A DNA stretch of 13,658 bases. Origin: Brachyspira catarrhinii. Lineage in GTDB: Bacteria; Spirochaetota; Brachyspiria; Brachyspirales; Brachyspiraceae. This document shows, in pieces, positions 1 through 7,451 of this stretch. A program made the translations under genes and the position numbers. Every line of letters begins with the position of its first letter. The stretch's first letter is position 1. The notes under the pieces are model-generated. The model had not been told where the DNA came from, did no database searches, and worked only from the letters and a program-made list of their open reading frames with translations. The DNA is taken from contig NZ_SJDU01000017.1 of assembly GCF_005518285.1 (NCBI RefSeq), forward strand, positions 1-13,658, written 5' to 3'.

Positions 1-51
1 CATGGAAATACGCATTTTTCGGATATCATGGAAATACGCATTTTTCGGATA
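1..51. repeat. 26 bp tandem duplication inside bamA
   Basis: Bases 1-25 and 27-51 are identical 25-mers beginning CATGGAAATACG, giving two copies at a period of 26 bp. The second copy, read in the bamA frame, encodes HGNTHFSD, a sensible POTRA sequence. The first copy read the same way (frame 1) encodes the same residues, but that frame then meets a TAG at 145-147. Because 26 is not a multiple of 3, only one copy can be in frame with an intact gene. It may be a real frameshifting duplication or an assembly error near a contig end. Confidence 0.9.
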
Positions 52-2027
52 ACGAACTTAAAAGGCAAATGTCGACAAAAGAAAACGGATTTTTATCTCT
101 GGGAAAATTCAACGAATTCAAATTTGAAGACGATAAAGCGAAAATAGTAAAATATTACGCCGACAGAGGATATTATAGAGCGGAAGTCGATAATGTAAGA
201 TATACTTATCAATGGAGAGACCCGCAGATAAAAAACGACCAAGATTTGATAATAGATATTTATTTGACGGAAGGCGACAGATATTATTTCGGAGATATAG
301 GATTTAAGGGAAATGTAATAATTCCATCGGATAATATTCAAAAAGATATAAGGGCAAAAAAAGGCGCTTTATATAATTATACTTATCATATGAGCGATTA
401 TCAGGGAATTCAAAATAAATACTCGGAAAGAGGATATATATTTCGTCAGGTTATTCCCGTTATTACCGTAAACGAAGAAGCGAAGATAGTAAATATTATG
501 TATGATATAGTGGAAAACGACAAAGCGCATATAGAAAATATTTCAATAGCGGGAAATACAAAAACGAAAGATTTCGTTATACAAAGATATGTCGATATAA
601 AACCCGGAGAAATTTTTAATTCCGCAAAAATACAAAGAGTGCAAGAGCGATTATACAATACGCAGTTTTTTGAAAATATTAATATAAATGTTAAGCCAGG
701 TTCCGCCGAAGGATTAATGGAACTCGCGTTAAATGTAACGGACGGAAGGTCGGCTATGGTTTCTGGCGGAGGCGGATTCTCGACTGGTTCTGGTTTCAAA
801 GTATTCGCTTCGATTAGAGAGATGAATTTTTTGGGAAGAGGTTTACAAATAGGAGCGAGCGGAGAATACGGACAAACTCAAAAAAGATTAGCTTTCAATT
901 TTGCCGAACCTTATTTGCTTAATTTGCCAATATATCTTGGAATAGATTTATCATATTTCTACGAAGATATAAATACGGGCGACCAAATAGGGACGGGAGA
1001 TTTCGGAATGCCAAAATATTCTTATTATACGAGACATGGTTTCGAGGGAATAGTTAGGCTTGGATATTATTTCTACGATTATTATTCGACATTTTTAACT
1101 TTCGACACTATAGTTCAACAGTATATGCAATGGCATAATCAAGGAGCGAACGAAAACAGTCCCGACCATGTTTTGAACGATATAAAAAAATATTTAACGC
1201 ATAAAATTAATAAAAAAGACGGAAGTTTTAATAGATGGCAGAGCGATTGGTTTACTACTTTCATTGTGTCTTATTCTTTACTCAGAGACAGCAGAAACGA
1301 TTATTCGAATCCTACAAGAGGAAGTTTTTTAAGAGGAACGGTTGATTTTTATTTTCTTCATACTCAACTTATGCGATTAAACGCCACGGGATTTTTAGCC
1401 GTTCCCGTTAACGATAGGCTTTCGTTTGCATTCTACGGAGAGATTGCTCAAATAGTTAAAATTCCCGGAATGGATATTAGAAACGACGCGGATGTTTTAT
1501 ATTATCTCAATCCGTTTGAAGATGTTAGAGGTTGGGATACTTCAAAATATACGATATTCAAACATAATAGAGGTTTATCAACTTACGATATGGTGGGAAA
1601 TGACGGCTCGATTGATTCTTGGGCTTACGGAAGAGCGAAAGTGAGAGTGTTTGCCGAGTTAAGAGTTCCGATTATACAGAGAACATTAGGATTTGTAACA
1701 TTCTTGGATGCGGGACAATTATGGATGCCTGGAAGTTCGGGGCTTAATCAAGACGGAGACGCTTATAGTTATCCTTCGCAATTTATGAATATTAAAGACA
1801 TATTCGACCCTTCGCAATATATGTATTCTTGGGGATTCGGACTTAGGCTAACGATTCCCATATTTAATATAAGATTCTATTTCGCTCAAAGGTTCGTTTA
1901 CAATAAAGACAATGTTGGATTTGGAAAAGGCTTGCAGGCTTTCGAGGGCGATTCGTTTTCACCGCTCGGAAAATGGCTTGGAAGAGGATGGGGAATAGCG
2001 TTTACGATGAATCATCCGTTCTATTAA
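3..2027 (+). CDS. bamA: Outer-membrane protein assembly factor BamA, 5'-truncated by the window edge
   Basis: This is the Omp85-family channel that folds and inserts beta-barrel proteins into the outer membrane. The reading frame is open from base 3. An ATG at 69 is internal, because the residues before it (HGNTHFSDNELKRQM) belong to a POTRA domain. Numbering from that ATG, POTRA-type segments lie at about 70-150 and 153-225, the second with the pattern IAGNTKTKDFVIQR. The Bac_surface_Ag barrel runs from about 228 to the end. It contains the motif FLGRGLQ, the phrase FNFAEPYL, the loop-6 VRGW motif at 486-489 (VRGF in many BamA proteins), and a C-terminal aromatic beta-signal ending in FY. 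At 652 visible residues it lacks the N-terminal POTRA domains and signal peptide. It heads a bamA-skp-lpxD cluster. A 26 bp tandem duplication at the extreme 5' end disturbs the frame there. The identity is secure; the state of the 5' end is not. Confidence 0.93.
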   Translation, partial: WKYAFFGYHGNTHFSDNELKRQMSTKENGFLSLGKFNEFKFEDDKAKIVKYYADRGYYRAEVDNVRYTYQWRDPQIKNDQDLIIDIYLTEGDRYYFGDIGFKGNVIIPSDNIQKDIRAKKGALYNYTYHMSDYQGIQNKYSERGYIFRQVIPVITVNEEAKIVNIMYDIVENDKAHIENISIAGNTKTKDFVIQRYVDIKPGEIFNSAKIQRVQERLYNTQFFENININVKPGSAEGLMELALNVTDGRSAMVSGGGGFSTGSGFKVFASIREMNFLGRGLQIGASGEYGQTQKRLAFNFAEPYLLNLPIYLGIDLSYFYEDINTGDQIGTGDFGMPKYSYYTRHGFEGIVRLGYYFYDYYSTFLTFDTIVQQYMQWHNQGANENSPDHVLNDIKKYLTHKINKKDGSFNRWQSDWFTTFIVSYSLLRDSRNDYSNPTRGSFLRGTVDFYFLHTQLMRLNATGFLAVPVNDRLSFAFYGEIAQIVKIPGMDIRNDADVLYYLNPFEDVRGWDTSKYTIFKHNRGLSTYDMVGNDGSIDSWAYGRAKVRVFAELRVPIIQRTLGFVTFLDAGQLWMPGSSGLNQDGDAYSYPSQFMNIKDIFDPSQYMYSWGFGLRLTIPIFNIRFYFAQRFVYNKDNVGFGKGLQAFEGDSFSPLGKWLGRGWGIAFTMNHPFY

Positions 2028-2052
2028 TCTATTAAAAAAATTAATTATATTG

Positions 2053-2098
2053 TATAATATTATTAGTTATTAAATATAATATTATTAGTTATTAAATA
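2053..2098. repeat. 22 bp tandem repeat between bamA and skp, carrying a TATAAT box
   Basis: Bases 2053-2074 are repeated exactly at 2075-2096, and the match runs 2 bases further. Each unit starts with TATAAT and contains ATTATTAGTTATTAAA. The repeat occupies much of the 110 bp gap before the skp-like gene. Each unit therefore supplies a perfect -10 hexamer. No good -35 box stands 16-18 bases upstream of either; the closest is TTGTAT at 2050-2055, 19 bases before the second TATAAT. A promoter here is possible but unproven. Confidence 0.85.
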
Positions 2099-2137
2099 AA
2101 AGATTAAAATAAAATAAAAAAGAAACAAGGAGAAAAA

Positions 2138-2560
2138 ATGAAAAAGTATTGCATTTTAGGTTTAATATTTATTGCCGTTTTGTTTGTATCTATAATAAGT
2201 CCGAGGTTATTCACTCAATCTTATAGACTCACAAAAGTCGGCTATATAGATTTGCAAAGAGTAATAAAAGAAGTGACAAGCGACCAAGAACTTTTGGATA
2301 TGCTTAAACAAAAACAAGAAGAAATTAATAATCAAAATTCCGAAGAAGATAATTCGGAAAATTCTATTGTAAACGCGAGAGACACTTCTTTGAAAGGGCA
2401 AGTGCGAAAACAAGTTTCAAATTCTTTGATGAATATTGTGAGAAAAGAAGGCTACACTTTGATTTTGGAAAGAACAGAAAATTCTATATTATACGCCGAC
2501 AGAACCTTTGATATTACCGAATCGGTTATAGCGGATGTTAAAGCTTCTTTAAGAAAATAA
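2138..2560 (+). CDS. Skp/OmpH-family periplasmic chaperone, short form
   Basis: Skp (OmpH) proteins hold unfolded outer-membrane proteins in the periplasm for delivery to BamA. The 140-residue product has a hydrophobic N-terminal signal or anchor (about residues 6-20, no lipobox). It then has the typical first strand KVGYIDLQRVI at 33-43, a short charged helical part, and the typical last segment at 105-131 (GYTLILERTENSILYAD). The central coiled-coil region is brief and interrupted by an acidic Asn/Glu/Ser run at about 64-76, so the arms should be shorter than in E. coli Skp (about 160 residues). The start is fixed by AAGGAG a few bases upstream. Its place between bamA and lpxD is the classical one and supports the call, since similarity in this family is weak. 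Confidence 0.8.
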   Translation: MKKYCILGLIFIAVLFVSIISPRLFTQSYRLTKVGYIDLQRVIKEVTSDQELLDMLKQKQEEINNQNSEEDNSENSIVNARDTSLKGQVRKQVSNSLMNIVRKEGYTLILERTENSILYADRTFDITESVIADVKASLRK

Positions 2561-2613
2561 AATTTAAAGAAATAAAATTTTGAATTGAGATTTAAAAATA
2601 TTTTGGAGATAAA

Positions 2614-3654
2614 ATGAAAGTTAAAGATATATTTAATTTTTTGAACGCTAAAAAAATAATTGGAGATGAAAATTTATATATATCGACTCTCTCTCCCATA
2701 AACGATATTATAGAAGGCTCGATTATCTGCGTTGACAATAATAAATATTTGGAATCGGCGTTTGAAAGCAAAGCGAACGCGATTATAATGAGAGAAGAAA
2801 CGGCGGAAAGTATAAAAGATTTCAAAAATAAAACGATTATAATTTATCAAAATCCTAAAGAAGCTTTCATTAAATTATTATATTTCATGTTTGAAAACAA
2901 AAAATATGATTTGGGAACGATTAAAGAAACGGCGATTATAGAAGAAAATTCAAATATCGACAAAGAAGTTTTTATAGGAGATTATGTTCGTATAGGGAAA
3001 AATTGCGTTATAAAAAAAGGAACGGTTATAGAAAGCGGAGTATTTTTGGGAGATAATGTTTGCGTTGGGGAAAATTCAACAATTCATTCGAATGTTTCGA
3101 TTCATGACAGATGCGTTATTAAAGATAGAGTAATAATAGGTTCTTCAACTGTTATTGGAAACGATGGATTTGGATTTTTTGAAGTTGGCGGAAAACAGAT
3201 GAAAATTCCTCAAAGGGGAAATGTTATAATAGAAAACGATGTCGAAATAGGAGCTAATGTTTGTATAGACAGAGCCACTTTAGGCTCGACTATAATCAGA
3301 GAAGGCGTGAAAATAGACAATCTCGTTCAAATAGCCCATAATTGCGATATTGGAGAGCATTCTATAATAGTTTCGCAGGTTGGAATAGCGGGAAGCAGTA
3401 AAGTGGGGCATCATTGCGTATTGGCGGGACAAGTCGGATTATCGGACCATGTGGTTTTGGGAGACAGAGTAATTTTGGGAGGACAAAGCGGAGTTATGTC
3501 GAAAGTTAAAATCGAATCTAATTCGATAATGCTCGGAAGCCCCGCTCAAGATATTAATAGAGAAAAATTAAAAATGATAGCGGAGCAAAAACTTCCCGAA
3601 CTTATAAAATTGGTTGAAGAAAAATTTGAAACTAAAATAAGAAGAGTAAAATAA
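2614..3654 (+). CDS. lpxD: UDP-3-O-acylglucosamine N-acyltransferase LpxD
   Basis: LpxD adds the N-linked hydroxyacyl chain to UDP-3-O-acyl-glucosamine in the cytoplasm, the third step of lipid A synthesis. The 346-residue protein is of normal length (341 in E. coli). It has an N-terminal uridine-binding domain to about residue 100, then a long left-handed beta-helix of hexapeptide repeats (about 105-310). The signature NDGFGF is at 183-188. The catalytic His is H242 in [11 protein letters not shown], matching E. coli H239. A C-terminal helix at about 315-343 follows. The ribosome site GGAG at 2605-2608 fixes the start. It is 53 bp behind the skp-like gene with no terminator between, so co-transcription is likely. 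Its presence shows that the organism makes lipid A or a related lipooligosaccharide. Confidence 0.95.
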   Translation: MKVKDIFNFLNAKKIIGDENLYISTLSPINDIIEGSIICVDNNKYLESAFESKANAIIMREETAESIKDFKNKTIIIYQNPKEAFIKLLYFMFENKKYDLGTIKETAIIEENSNIDKEVFIGDYVRIGKNCVIKKGTVIESGVFLGDNVCVGENSTIHSNVSIHDRCVIKDRVIIGSSTVIGNDGFGFFEVGGKQMKIPQRGNVIIENDVEIGANVCIDRATLGSTIIREGVKIDNLVQIAHNCDIGEHSIIVSQVGIAGSSKVGHHCVLAGQVGLSDHVVLGDRVILGGQSGVMSKVKIESNSIMLGSPAQDINREKLKMIAEQKLPELIKLVEEKFETKIRRVK

Positions 3655-3692
3655 TTTATATAAAATTTTAATAAAACATTACGGAGGTTAAA

Positions 3693-4070
3693 ATGAAAAC
3701 TCTAAAAAATTTAATAATCTTATTAATCTTTTTATCTTTAGCGGTTTTACTTTTCGCAAGTTGTAAAAATGAAAGTAAAACGGGGACAGGAGATGCGGAC
3801 AATAATAATGAGAGTAGTGAAATAACATTATCTCATTATGCGGGCGATTGGTATAAAGGCGTGGATACAAATCCTTATATTATAATAAATTCCGATGGTT
3901 CTTTAACAATTAAGGATAACAGCGATGACAAAAGAGAGGCTTCACAAATAACAAGAAATAGCGCTACAAGTTATACTTTGCATGATGAATCCAAGTTAAA
4001 TTTTAGTAGCGATACTAAAGGAACATTTACTCCTCAAGGAACTGACGCTATAGAAATTACTAAAAAATAG
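3693..4070 (+). CDS. Small lipoprotein of unknown function
   Basis: The 125-residue product begins with a lysine-bearing n-region and a long hydrophobic stretch ending in the lipobox LFASC, with the lipidated cysteine at residue 24. A Gly/Asp/Asn/Ser-rich linker follows (about 28-43). The mature part is a small, probably beta-rich domain with HYAGDWYKG and IINSDGSLTI, vaguely like lipocalin-type or META-type small domains, which I cannot confirm. The start is supported by GGAGG at 3683-3687. It lies 38 bp after lpxD in the same direction and is closed by a strong terminator at 4095-4130, so it may be the last gene of the outer-membrane cluster's transcript. Location in a membrane follows from the lipobox; function is unknown. 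Confidence 0.8.
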   Translation: MKTLKNLIILLIFLSLAVLLFASCKNESKTGTGDADNNNESSEITLSHYAGDWYKGVDTNPYIIINSDGSLTIKDNSDDKREASQITRNSATSYTLHDESKLNFSSDTKGTFTPQGTDAIEITKK

Positions 4071-4094
4071 TAAGATTAATAAAAGTTAAAGATT

Positions 4095-4130
4095 AACCGA
4101 GTTTTTTAAAATAAAAAGACTCGGTTTTTT
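4095..4130 (+). terminator. Rho-independent terminator after the lipoprotein gene
   Basis: AACCGAGT at 4095-4102 pairs perfectly with ACTCGGTT at 4119-4126. The 16-base AT-rich loop could pair further. The stem is followed by more T residues to 4130. It lies 24 bp past the lipoprotein stop codon and probably ends the bamA-skp-lpxD-lipoprotein transcript. Confidence 0.85.
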
Positions 4131-4284
4131 AATAGGTTCTGCTTTATTTTATAAAAGTAGGATAGAGAATTATTCCTGTAAGAAAAAAAGTAAATTACCT
4201 TATAAAACAATTCCTGAAAAATATGCAAAGGAATATGGAACAGATACTTTATTTGGATTGCTTGCAACAAATAACAATACTTAA
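4129..4284 (+). pseudogene. Possible C-terminal gene remnant of unknown origin
   Basis: The frame running from the terminator tail to a TAA at 4282-4284 has no internal stop and no ATG. It reads as about 50 residues with protein-like composition, including KSKLPYKTIPEKYAKEYG and then TDTLFGLLATNNNT. It has no start codon or ribosome site, and the terminator hairpin sits just before it. This would fit the tail of a decayed or displaced gene. Chance openness over 150 bp is also possible in AT-rich DNA, and I do not recognise the family. Confidence 0.3.
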
Positions 4285-4290
4285 TAAAAT
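4262..4290 (+). promoter_or_regulatory. Candidate promoter for ispE
   Basis: TTGCAA at 4262-4267 (4 of 6 to the sigma-70 -35 consensus) is followed after 17 bases by TAAAAT at 4285-4290 (5 of 6). It lies 37 bases before the ispE start and just downstream of the preceding transcript's terminator, where a promoter is needed. In DNA this AT-rich, -10 matches are common, so the -35 and spacing carry the weight. Confidence 0.45.
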
Positions 4291-4327
4291 ATATCTATAA
4301 AATATCAATTCTAAAAATGGAAATATT

Positions 4328-5200
4328 ATGATTATAAAAAAATCTCCATGCAAAATTAATTTATTTTTGGATATAAAATCAAAAAGAGAAGACGGATATC
4401 ATTTGATAGAATCCTTATTTCATACGATTGATTTATTCGATATAATAAAAATTGAAGAGAGCGAAGAATTCAAAATTACAACGAGCGGAAAATATAAATT
4501 AAACGATAACGAAGAAGACAATATAGTCGCAAAAATATTTTATCATTTCAAAAACGAAATCGGGCTTAAAAAAAATTATAAAATAAATATAGAAAAAAAT
4601 ATTCCGACTGGAGCGGGACTCGGAGGAGGTTCTTCTAACGCCTCTACTATGATAAAATTTTTTTTGGAAGAATTGAATATAAAACCAGACAATGAATTAA
4701 TAGAATCCTTTTCAAAATTCGGAGCTGATATTCCGTTTTTTATAAAAGGAGGTTTAAGTTGGGTTTCGGGAATTGGCGAAAAAATTGAATCTTTCGATTT
4801 TACTCTTCCTTACAAAATAATTTTAATTTATCCAAATATAAATGTTTCTACAAAATTGGCTTATTCAAAATTTACCAAAAACGATTTTAACAAGTCCGAT
4901 ATTTTTTATATTAAAAATTTACTTGAAAAAAATAGCAAAATAAATTTTAACGATTTATATTCGCATACTTATAATATATTTGAAAAAAATGTTTTTAATA
5001 TCGAGCCTAAAATAAAAGAATATAAAGAAAAAGCGGAAAATGAAATCAAAAGAAAAATTTGCATGAGCGGTTCGGGTTCCTCGCTTTTCGCTTTATATAA
5101 TCAAAACGACAAAAACGAAAACATAATAATCGAAGAAGATTATAATAAATTAAGAAATATATTTGAAGATTTGGATATATACAAACTAAATTTAATTTGA
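4328..5200 (+). CDS. ispE: 4-diphosphocytidyl-2-C-methyl-D-erythritol kinase IspE
   Basis: IspE phosphorylates CDP-methylerythritol with ATP in the cytoplasm, the fourth step of the non-mevalonate (MEP) route to isoprenoids. The 290-residue length is usual. GHMP-kinase motifs are all present: SPCKINLFLDI at 6-16 with the substrate-binding Lys9, the ATP loop IPTGAGLGGGSSNAS at 92-106, FGADIPFF at 131-138 with the catalytic Asp134, and the third motif MSGSGSSLFALY at 246-257. The ribosome site is weak (GGAA about 5-8 bases upstream), but the start matches the family N-terminus. The gene stands alone after a terminator. Its last 9 bp overlap the convergent aroK gene. Confidence 0.95.
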   Translation: MIIKKSPCKINLFLDIKSKREDGYHLIESLFHTIDLFDIIKIEESEEFKITTSGKYKLNDNEEDNIVAKIFYHFKNEIGLKKNYKINIEKNIPTGAGLGGGSSNASTMIKFFLEELNIKPDNELIESFSKFGADIPFFIKGGLSWVSGIGEKIESFDFTLPYKIILIYPNINVSTKLAYSKFTKNDFNKSDIFYIKNLLEKNSKINFNDLYSHTYNIFEKNVFNIEPKIKEYKEKAENEIKRKICMSGSGSSLFALYNQNDKNENIIIEEDYNKLRNIFEDLDIYKLNLI

Positions 5201-5746
5201 TAAAGGAATTTCATTTTTTATATAATCGTAAAATATATTAAAAGTCTCTTCAATATTTTCTTCCCAAGTATTATGAGTAAATATTATATCGGCGGTCTCT
5301 TCGTATAAAGGCGCTCTCTCTTTCGATAATTCTATTAATTTATTTTTGTCTTTCGTAAGCAAAGGTCTTTCGCTTGCGTCTATATTGTTAAGAAGAATGT
5401 CGAGGTTTCTATTTATAAAAATTGTCGTCCCGTTTTTTTTCATTATCTCTCTATTTTTTTGAGCCAATATTATTCCGCCTCCTGTCGATATAACGGAATT
5501 ATTTAATTCGCTTAATTCTTTTAATGTTTCGCTTTCTTTTTCTCTAAAATATTTTTCCCCATGCAATTTAAATATTTCGCTTATTTTCATTTTTTCTTTT
5601 TCTTCTATTATTAAATCCATATCGTAAAAATTATAATTCAAATATTCGGCGAGCATTTTTGATAAAGTAGTTTTTCCGCAACCAGGCAAACCTATTATAA
5701 ATAAAGTTTTTTTATTTTTCATTTTATTATTTAGATTATCATTCAT
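5192..5746 (-). CDS. aroK: Shikimate kinase AroK
   Basis: This enzyme phosphorylates shikimate at the 3-hydroxyl with ATP, the fifth step of the shikimate pathway. Starting at the ATG at 5746 the product has 184 residues. It contains the Walker A loop GLPGCGKTT (19-27), the shikimate-binding DMD (42-44), FREKE with Arg68, the STGGG motif (87-91) and the lid ERPLL with Arg127. These are the standard binding residues of the family. A longer frame begins with a TTG at 5776 inside pheA. I prefer 5746 because it overlaps the pheA stop by only 8 bp, follows a TTGGA ribosome-like sequence, and still leaves a long N-terminus. A shorter start (MKNKK) at 5722 has no ribosome site. It is the second gene of a pheA-aroK operon, probably translationally coupled. 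Confidence 0.93.
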   Translation of the reverse strand: MNDNLNNKMKNKKTLFIIGLPGCGKTTLSKMLAEYLNYNFYDMDLIIEEKEKMKISEIFKLHGEKYFREKESETLKELSELNNSVISTGGGIILAQKNREIMKKNGTTIFINRNLDILLNNIDASERPLLTKDKNKLIELSKERAPLYEETADIIFTHNTWEENIEETFNIFYDYIKNEIPLSN

Positions 5747-6836
5747 CGTATATTCCAAGTATCGTGAAATTTTCAACCGAATTTTTGAAATCGTCCAAAG
5801 TCCGCTCGTTAAAATTTCCCGTCATATCTATATAAAAATAATATTGCCATTTTCTTTCTCTGTAAGGACGGCTCACAATCGAAGTTAAATTAAAATCTTT
5901 TAGTTTCAAAAGAGCTTCCGCCAAGGAACCGTTTTTATGAGGAAGCGAAAATCTTATAGTCATTTTATTTCCGTTTTTCAAAACGTTATCGTAATTTGAA
6001 ACTATGATAAATCTTGTCGTATTTCCTTTTATATTTTCTATATTTTCTTTTAAAATTTCCAAACCGTAAATTTTAGCGGCGTTTTTATTCGATATTGAAG
6101 CCAAATTACTATCTTCGCTTTTTGAAACTATATAAGCAGCCTCCGCCGTATTGCTCGCTTTCAATTCTTCAAGATTATTTTTCTTTATAAAGTCCGAGCA
6201 TTGTTTTAAGGCTTGAGGATGAGAGATGACTTTTTTTATATTTTTTATTTTAGCTCCCGCTTTTGCCATAAGTCCGTATTCTATCGGCAAATAAATCTCT
6301 CCGACTATTTTGCAATTATAAATGACAAGTATATCCAAAACTTCATTAACCATTCCCGTAGAAGAATTTTCCAAAGGCAATATTCCGTAATAAGCCTCTT
6401 CGCTTCTTATGCTTTCAAGGACATCCTCGAAACTTTTTTTACCAATTAATTCGCATTTGTCTTCAAATATTTTTTTAGCCGCTTCATGCCCGTTTCCGCC
6501 TTCCATTCCTTGATAAGCGACAATTTTCCCGAATTCTATTTTTTTATAAATATCGTTTTTATCGTTTTCGTCTATCAAATCTTTTTGTAGTAATTTTGAA
6601 GTCGACATTATATCGTTAAAAATTGTGATAATGAGATTTGAAAATTCTTTATTTTTTAGTAATTCTATTTTTTTTTCTATTACTTCGTTTTCTCTTTTAG
6701 CGTCAAAAATCGGAATATTATTTTCTTTTTTTACTTCGCCGACTTTGAGGCTCGCTTTCATTCTTTTTTCGATTAGCTCGACTATTTGCTTGTCTATATC
6801 GTCTATTTCGTCTCTTAATTTTTTTAATTTTTCCAT
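5739..6836 (-). CDS. pheA: Bifunctional chorismate mutase / prephenate dehydratase
   Basis: The enzyme converts chorismate to prephenate and then phenylpyruvate for phenylalanine synthesis. From the ATG at 6836 it has 365 residues. The AroQ chorismate mutase domain (1-90) keeps R8, R25, K36, D45, R48 and E49, which align with E. coli R11, R28, K39, D48, R51 and E52. The dehydratase domain (about 102-280) has LENSSTGMVNEVLDIL, SHPQAL and the TRF motif in GNTTRF (271-276). An ACT domain (about 292-365) should bind phenylalanine. It has GSLA and VSRP where the classical feedback site reads GALV and ESRP. A frame extension to 6899 begins with TTG and adds a hydrophobic run unlike the family, so it was not used. 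No Shine-Dalgarno is visible. aroK overlaps its 3' end. Confidence 0.95.
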   Translation of the reverse strand: MEKLKKLRDEIDDIDKQIVELIEKRMKASLKVGEVKKENNIPIFDAKRENEVIEKKIELLKNKEFSNLIITIFNDIMSTSKLLQKDLIDENDKNDIYKKIEFGKIVAYQGMEGGNGHEAAKKIFEDKCELIGKKSFEDVLESIRSEEAYYGILPLENSSTGMVNEVLDILVIYNCKIVGEIYLPIEYGLMAKAGAKIKNIKKVISHPQALKQCSDFIKKNNLEELKASNTAEAAYIVSKSEDSNLASISNKNAAKIYGLEILKENIENIKGNTTRFIIVSNYDNVLKNGNKMTIRFSLPHKNGSLAEALLKLKDFNLTSIVSRPYRERKWQYYFYIDMTGNFNERTLDDFKNSVENFTILGIYDE

Positions 6837-6867
6837 AATTTTAAATTTTAATAAAAGATTTTTAATA

Positions 6868-6896
6868 AATATATTATTTAAGCATATTAAAGTCAA
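6868..6896 (-). promoter_or_regulatory. Candidate promoter for pheA-aroK
   Basis: On the minus strand TTGACT (6896-6891, 5 of 6 to consensus) is followed after exactly 17 bases by TATATT (6873-6868, 5 of 6). Transcription would start near 6861, giving a leader of only about 25 bases before the pheA ATG. That leaves no room for a leader-peptide attenuator or T-box. Confidence 0.55.
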
Positions 6897-6934
6897 CAAT
6901 AAAATTTATTCGTTTTTTAACTATTAAAATATAA

Positions 6935-6963
6935 TTGACAATAATTTTAAAACATTTTAATAT
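6935..6963 (+). promoter_or_regulatory. Candidate promoter for the zinc-ribbon/TM2 gene
   Basis: A perfect TTGACA at 6935-6940 is followed after 17 bases by TAATAT at 6958-6963 (4 of 6). It lies 30 bases before the start codon of the TM2 gene and faces away from the pheA promoter, about 40 bp apart. Confidence 0.5.
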
Positions 6964-6993
6964 ATTTTAACTATTATAAATTAGGAGTAAAAA

Positions 6994-7422
6994 ATGAATG
7001 AAAAAACTTGTAAATCTTGCGGAAAAAAAATAAACAACGATTTTAATGTATGTCCTTATTGCGGAGCGAAAGTCGAAGAAAATTTTTTAAATGAAACGAT
7101 TTCTAATAATTTGGAAAATCAAAAGTCGGAAAAAAGTTGGGTAGTATGCTTGCTTTTATTACTATTTTTTGGATATATTTATATTTATAAATTTTATGTA
7201 GGCAAAGTTCTTGAAGGTTTCATCGCTTGGATTATTGGCATTGCTTCTATTATATTTTTAATAATAGGATATATGGCAGTTATGGATGGAGTTGGCGTAT
7301 TTTTCATTATAATATTAGGTTTATCATTAGGATTTATATATTTAGCGTGGATTGTAATAGATTTTTTCGCTCTTTTGATTGGCAAATTCAAAGACAAAGA
7401 AGGCAAATATGTCGTTAGATAA
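6994..7422 (+). CDS. Zinc-ribbon and TM2-domain membrane protein
   Basis: The 142-residue protein starts with a zinc ribbon: C6-x2-C9 and C20-x2-C23 (CKSCGKK, CPYCGAK). After a polar linker it has an aromatic-rich TM2-type domain. Hydrophobic segments lie at about 49-65, 74-96 and 100-128, and the turn KFYVGK stands in place of the usual HRFYLGK. The end, IDFFALLIGKFKDKEGK, matches the common TM2 ending. Such proteins sit in the cytoplasmic membrane with the ribbon inside; their function is generally unknown. The start is fixed by AGGAG at 6983-6987. The restriction-modification genes follow 29 bp later with no terminator seen, so a shared transcript is possible. Confidence 0.75.
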   Translation: MNEKTCKSCGKKINNDFNVCPYCGAKVEENFLNETISNNLENQKSEKSWVVCLLLLLFFGYIYIYKFYVGKVLEGFIAWIIGIASIIFLIIGYMAVMDGVGVFFIIILGLSLGFIYLAWIVIDFFALLIGKFKDKEGKYVVR

Positions 7423-7451
7423 ATATATTGTTTTACGGAAGAAATTTTATT

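Noticed and set aside
1..51. The 26 bp repeat as the edge of a CRISPR array or an attachment site
   Set aside because: The copies are directly adjacent with no spacer, and copy 2 is plain bamA coding sequence.
93..799. Antisense open frames within bamA
   Set aside because: They have no ribosome site or protein features and mirror the codon pattern of the real gene; the same holds for other antisense frames over lpxD, pheA, the nuclease, galT and the glycosyltransferase.
69..2027. ATG at 69 as the true start of bamA
   Set aside because: The frame is open upstream and encodes recognisable POTRA sequence, and there is no ribosome site; the gene is cut by the window.
5744..5776. TTG at 5776 as the start of aroK
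   Set aside because: It lies deep in pheA and has no clear ribosome site; the ATG at 5746 gives a better fit.
6834..6899. TTG at 6899 as the start of pheA
   Set aside because: It would add a hydrophobic leader unlike the family and would run over the candidate promoter; ATG 6836 begins exactly where chorismate mutase begins.
7227..7418. A 63-residue same-strand frame inside the TM2 gene
   Set aside because: It is an out-of-frame shadow of a well-supported gene with its own ribosome site.
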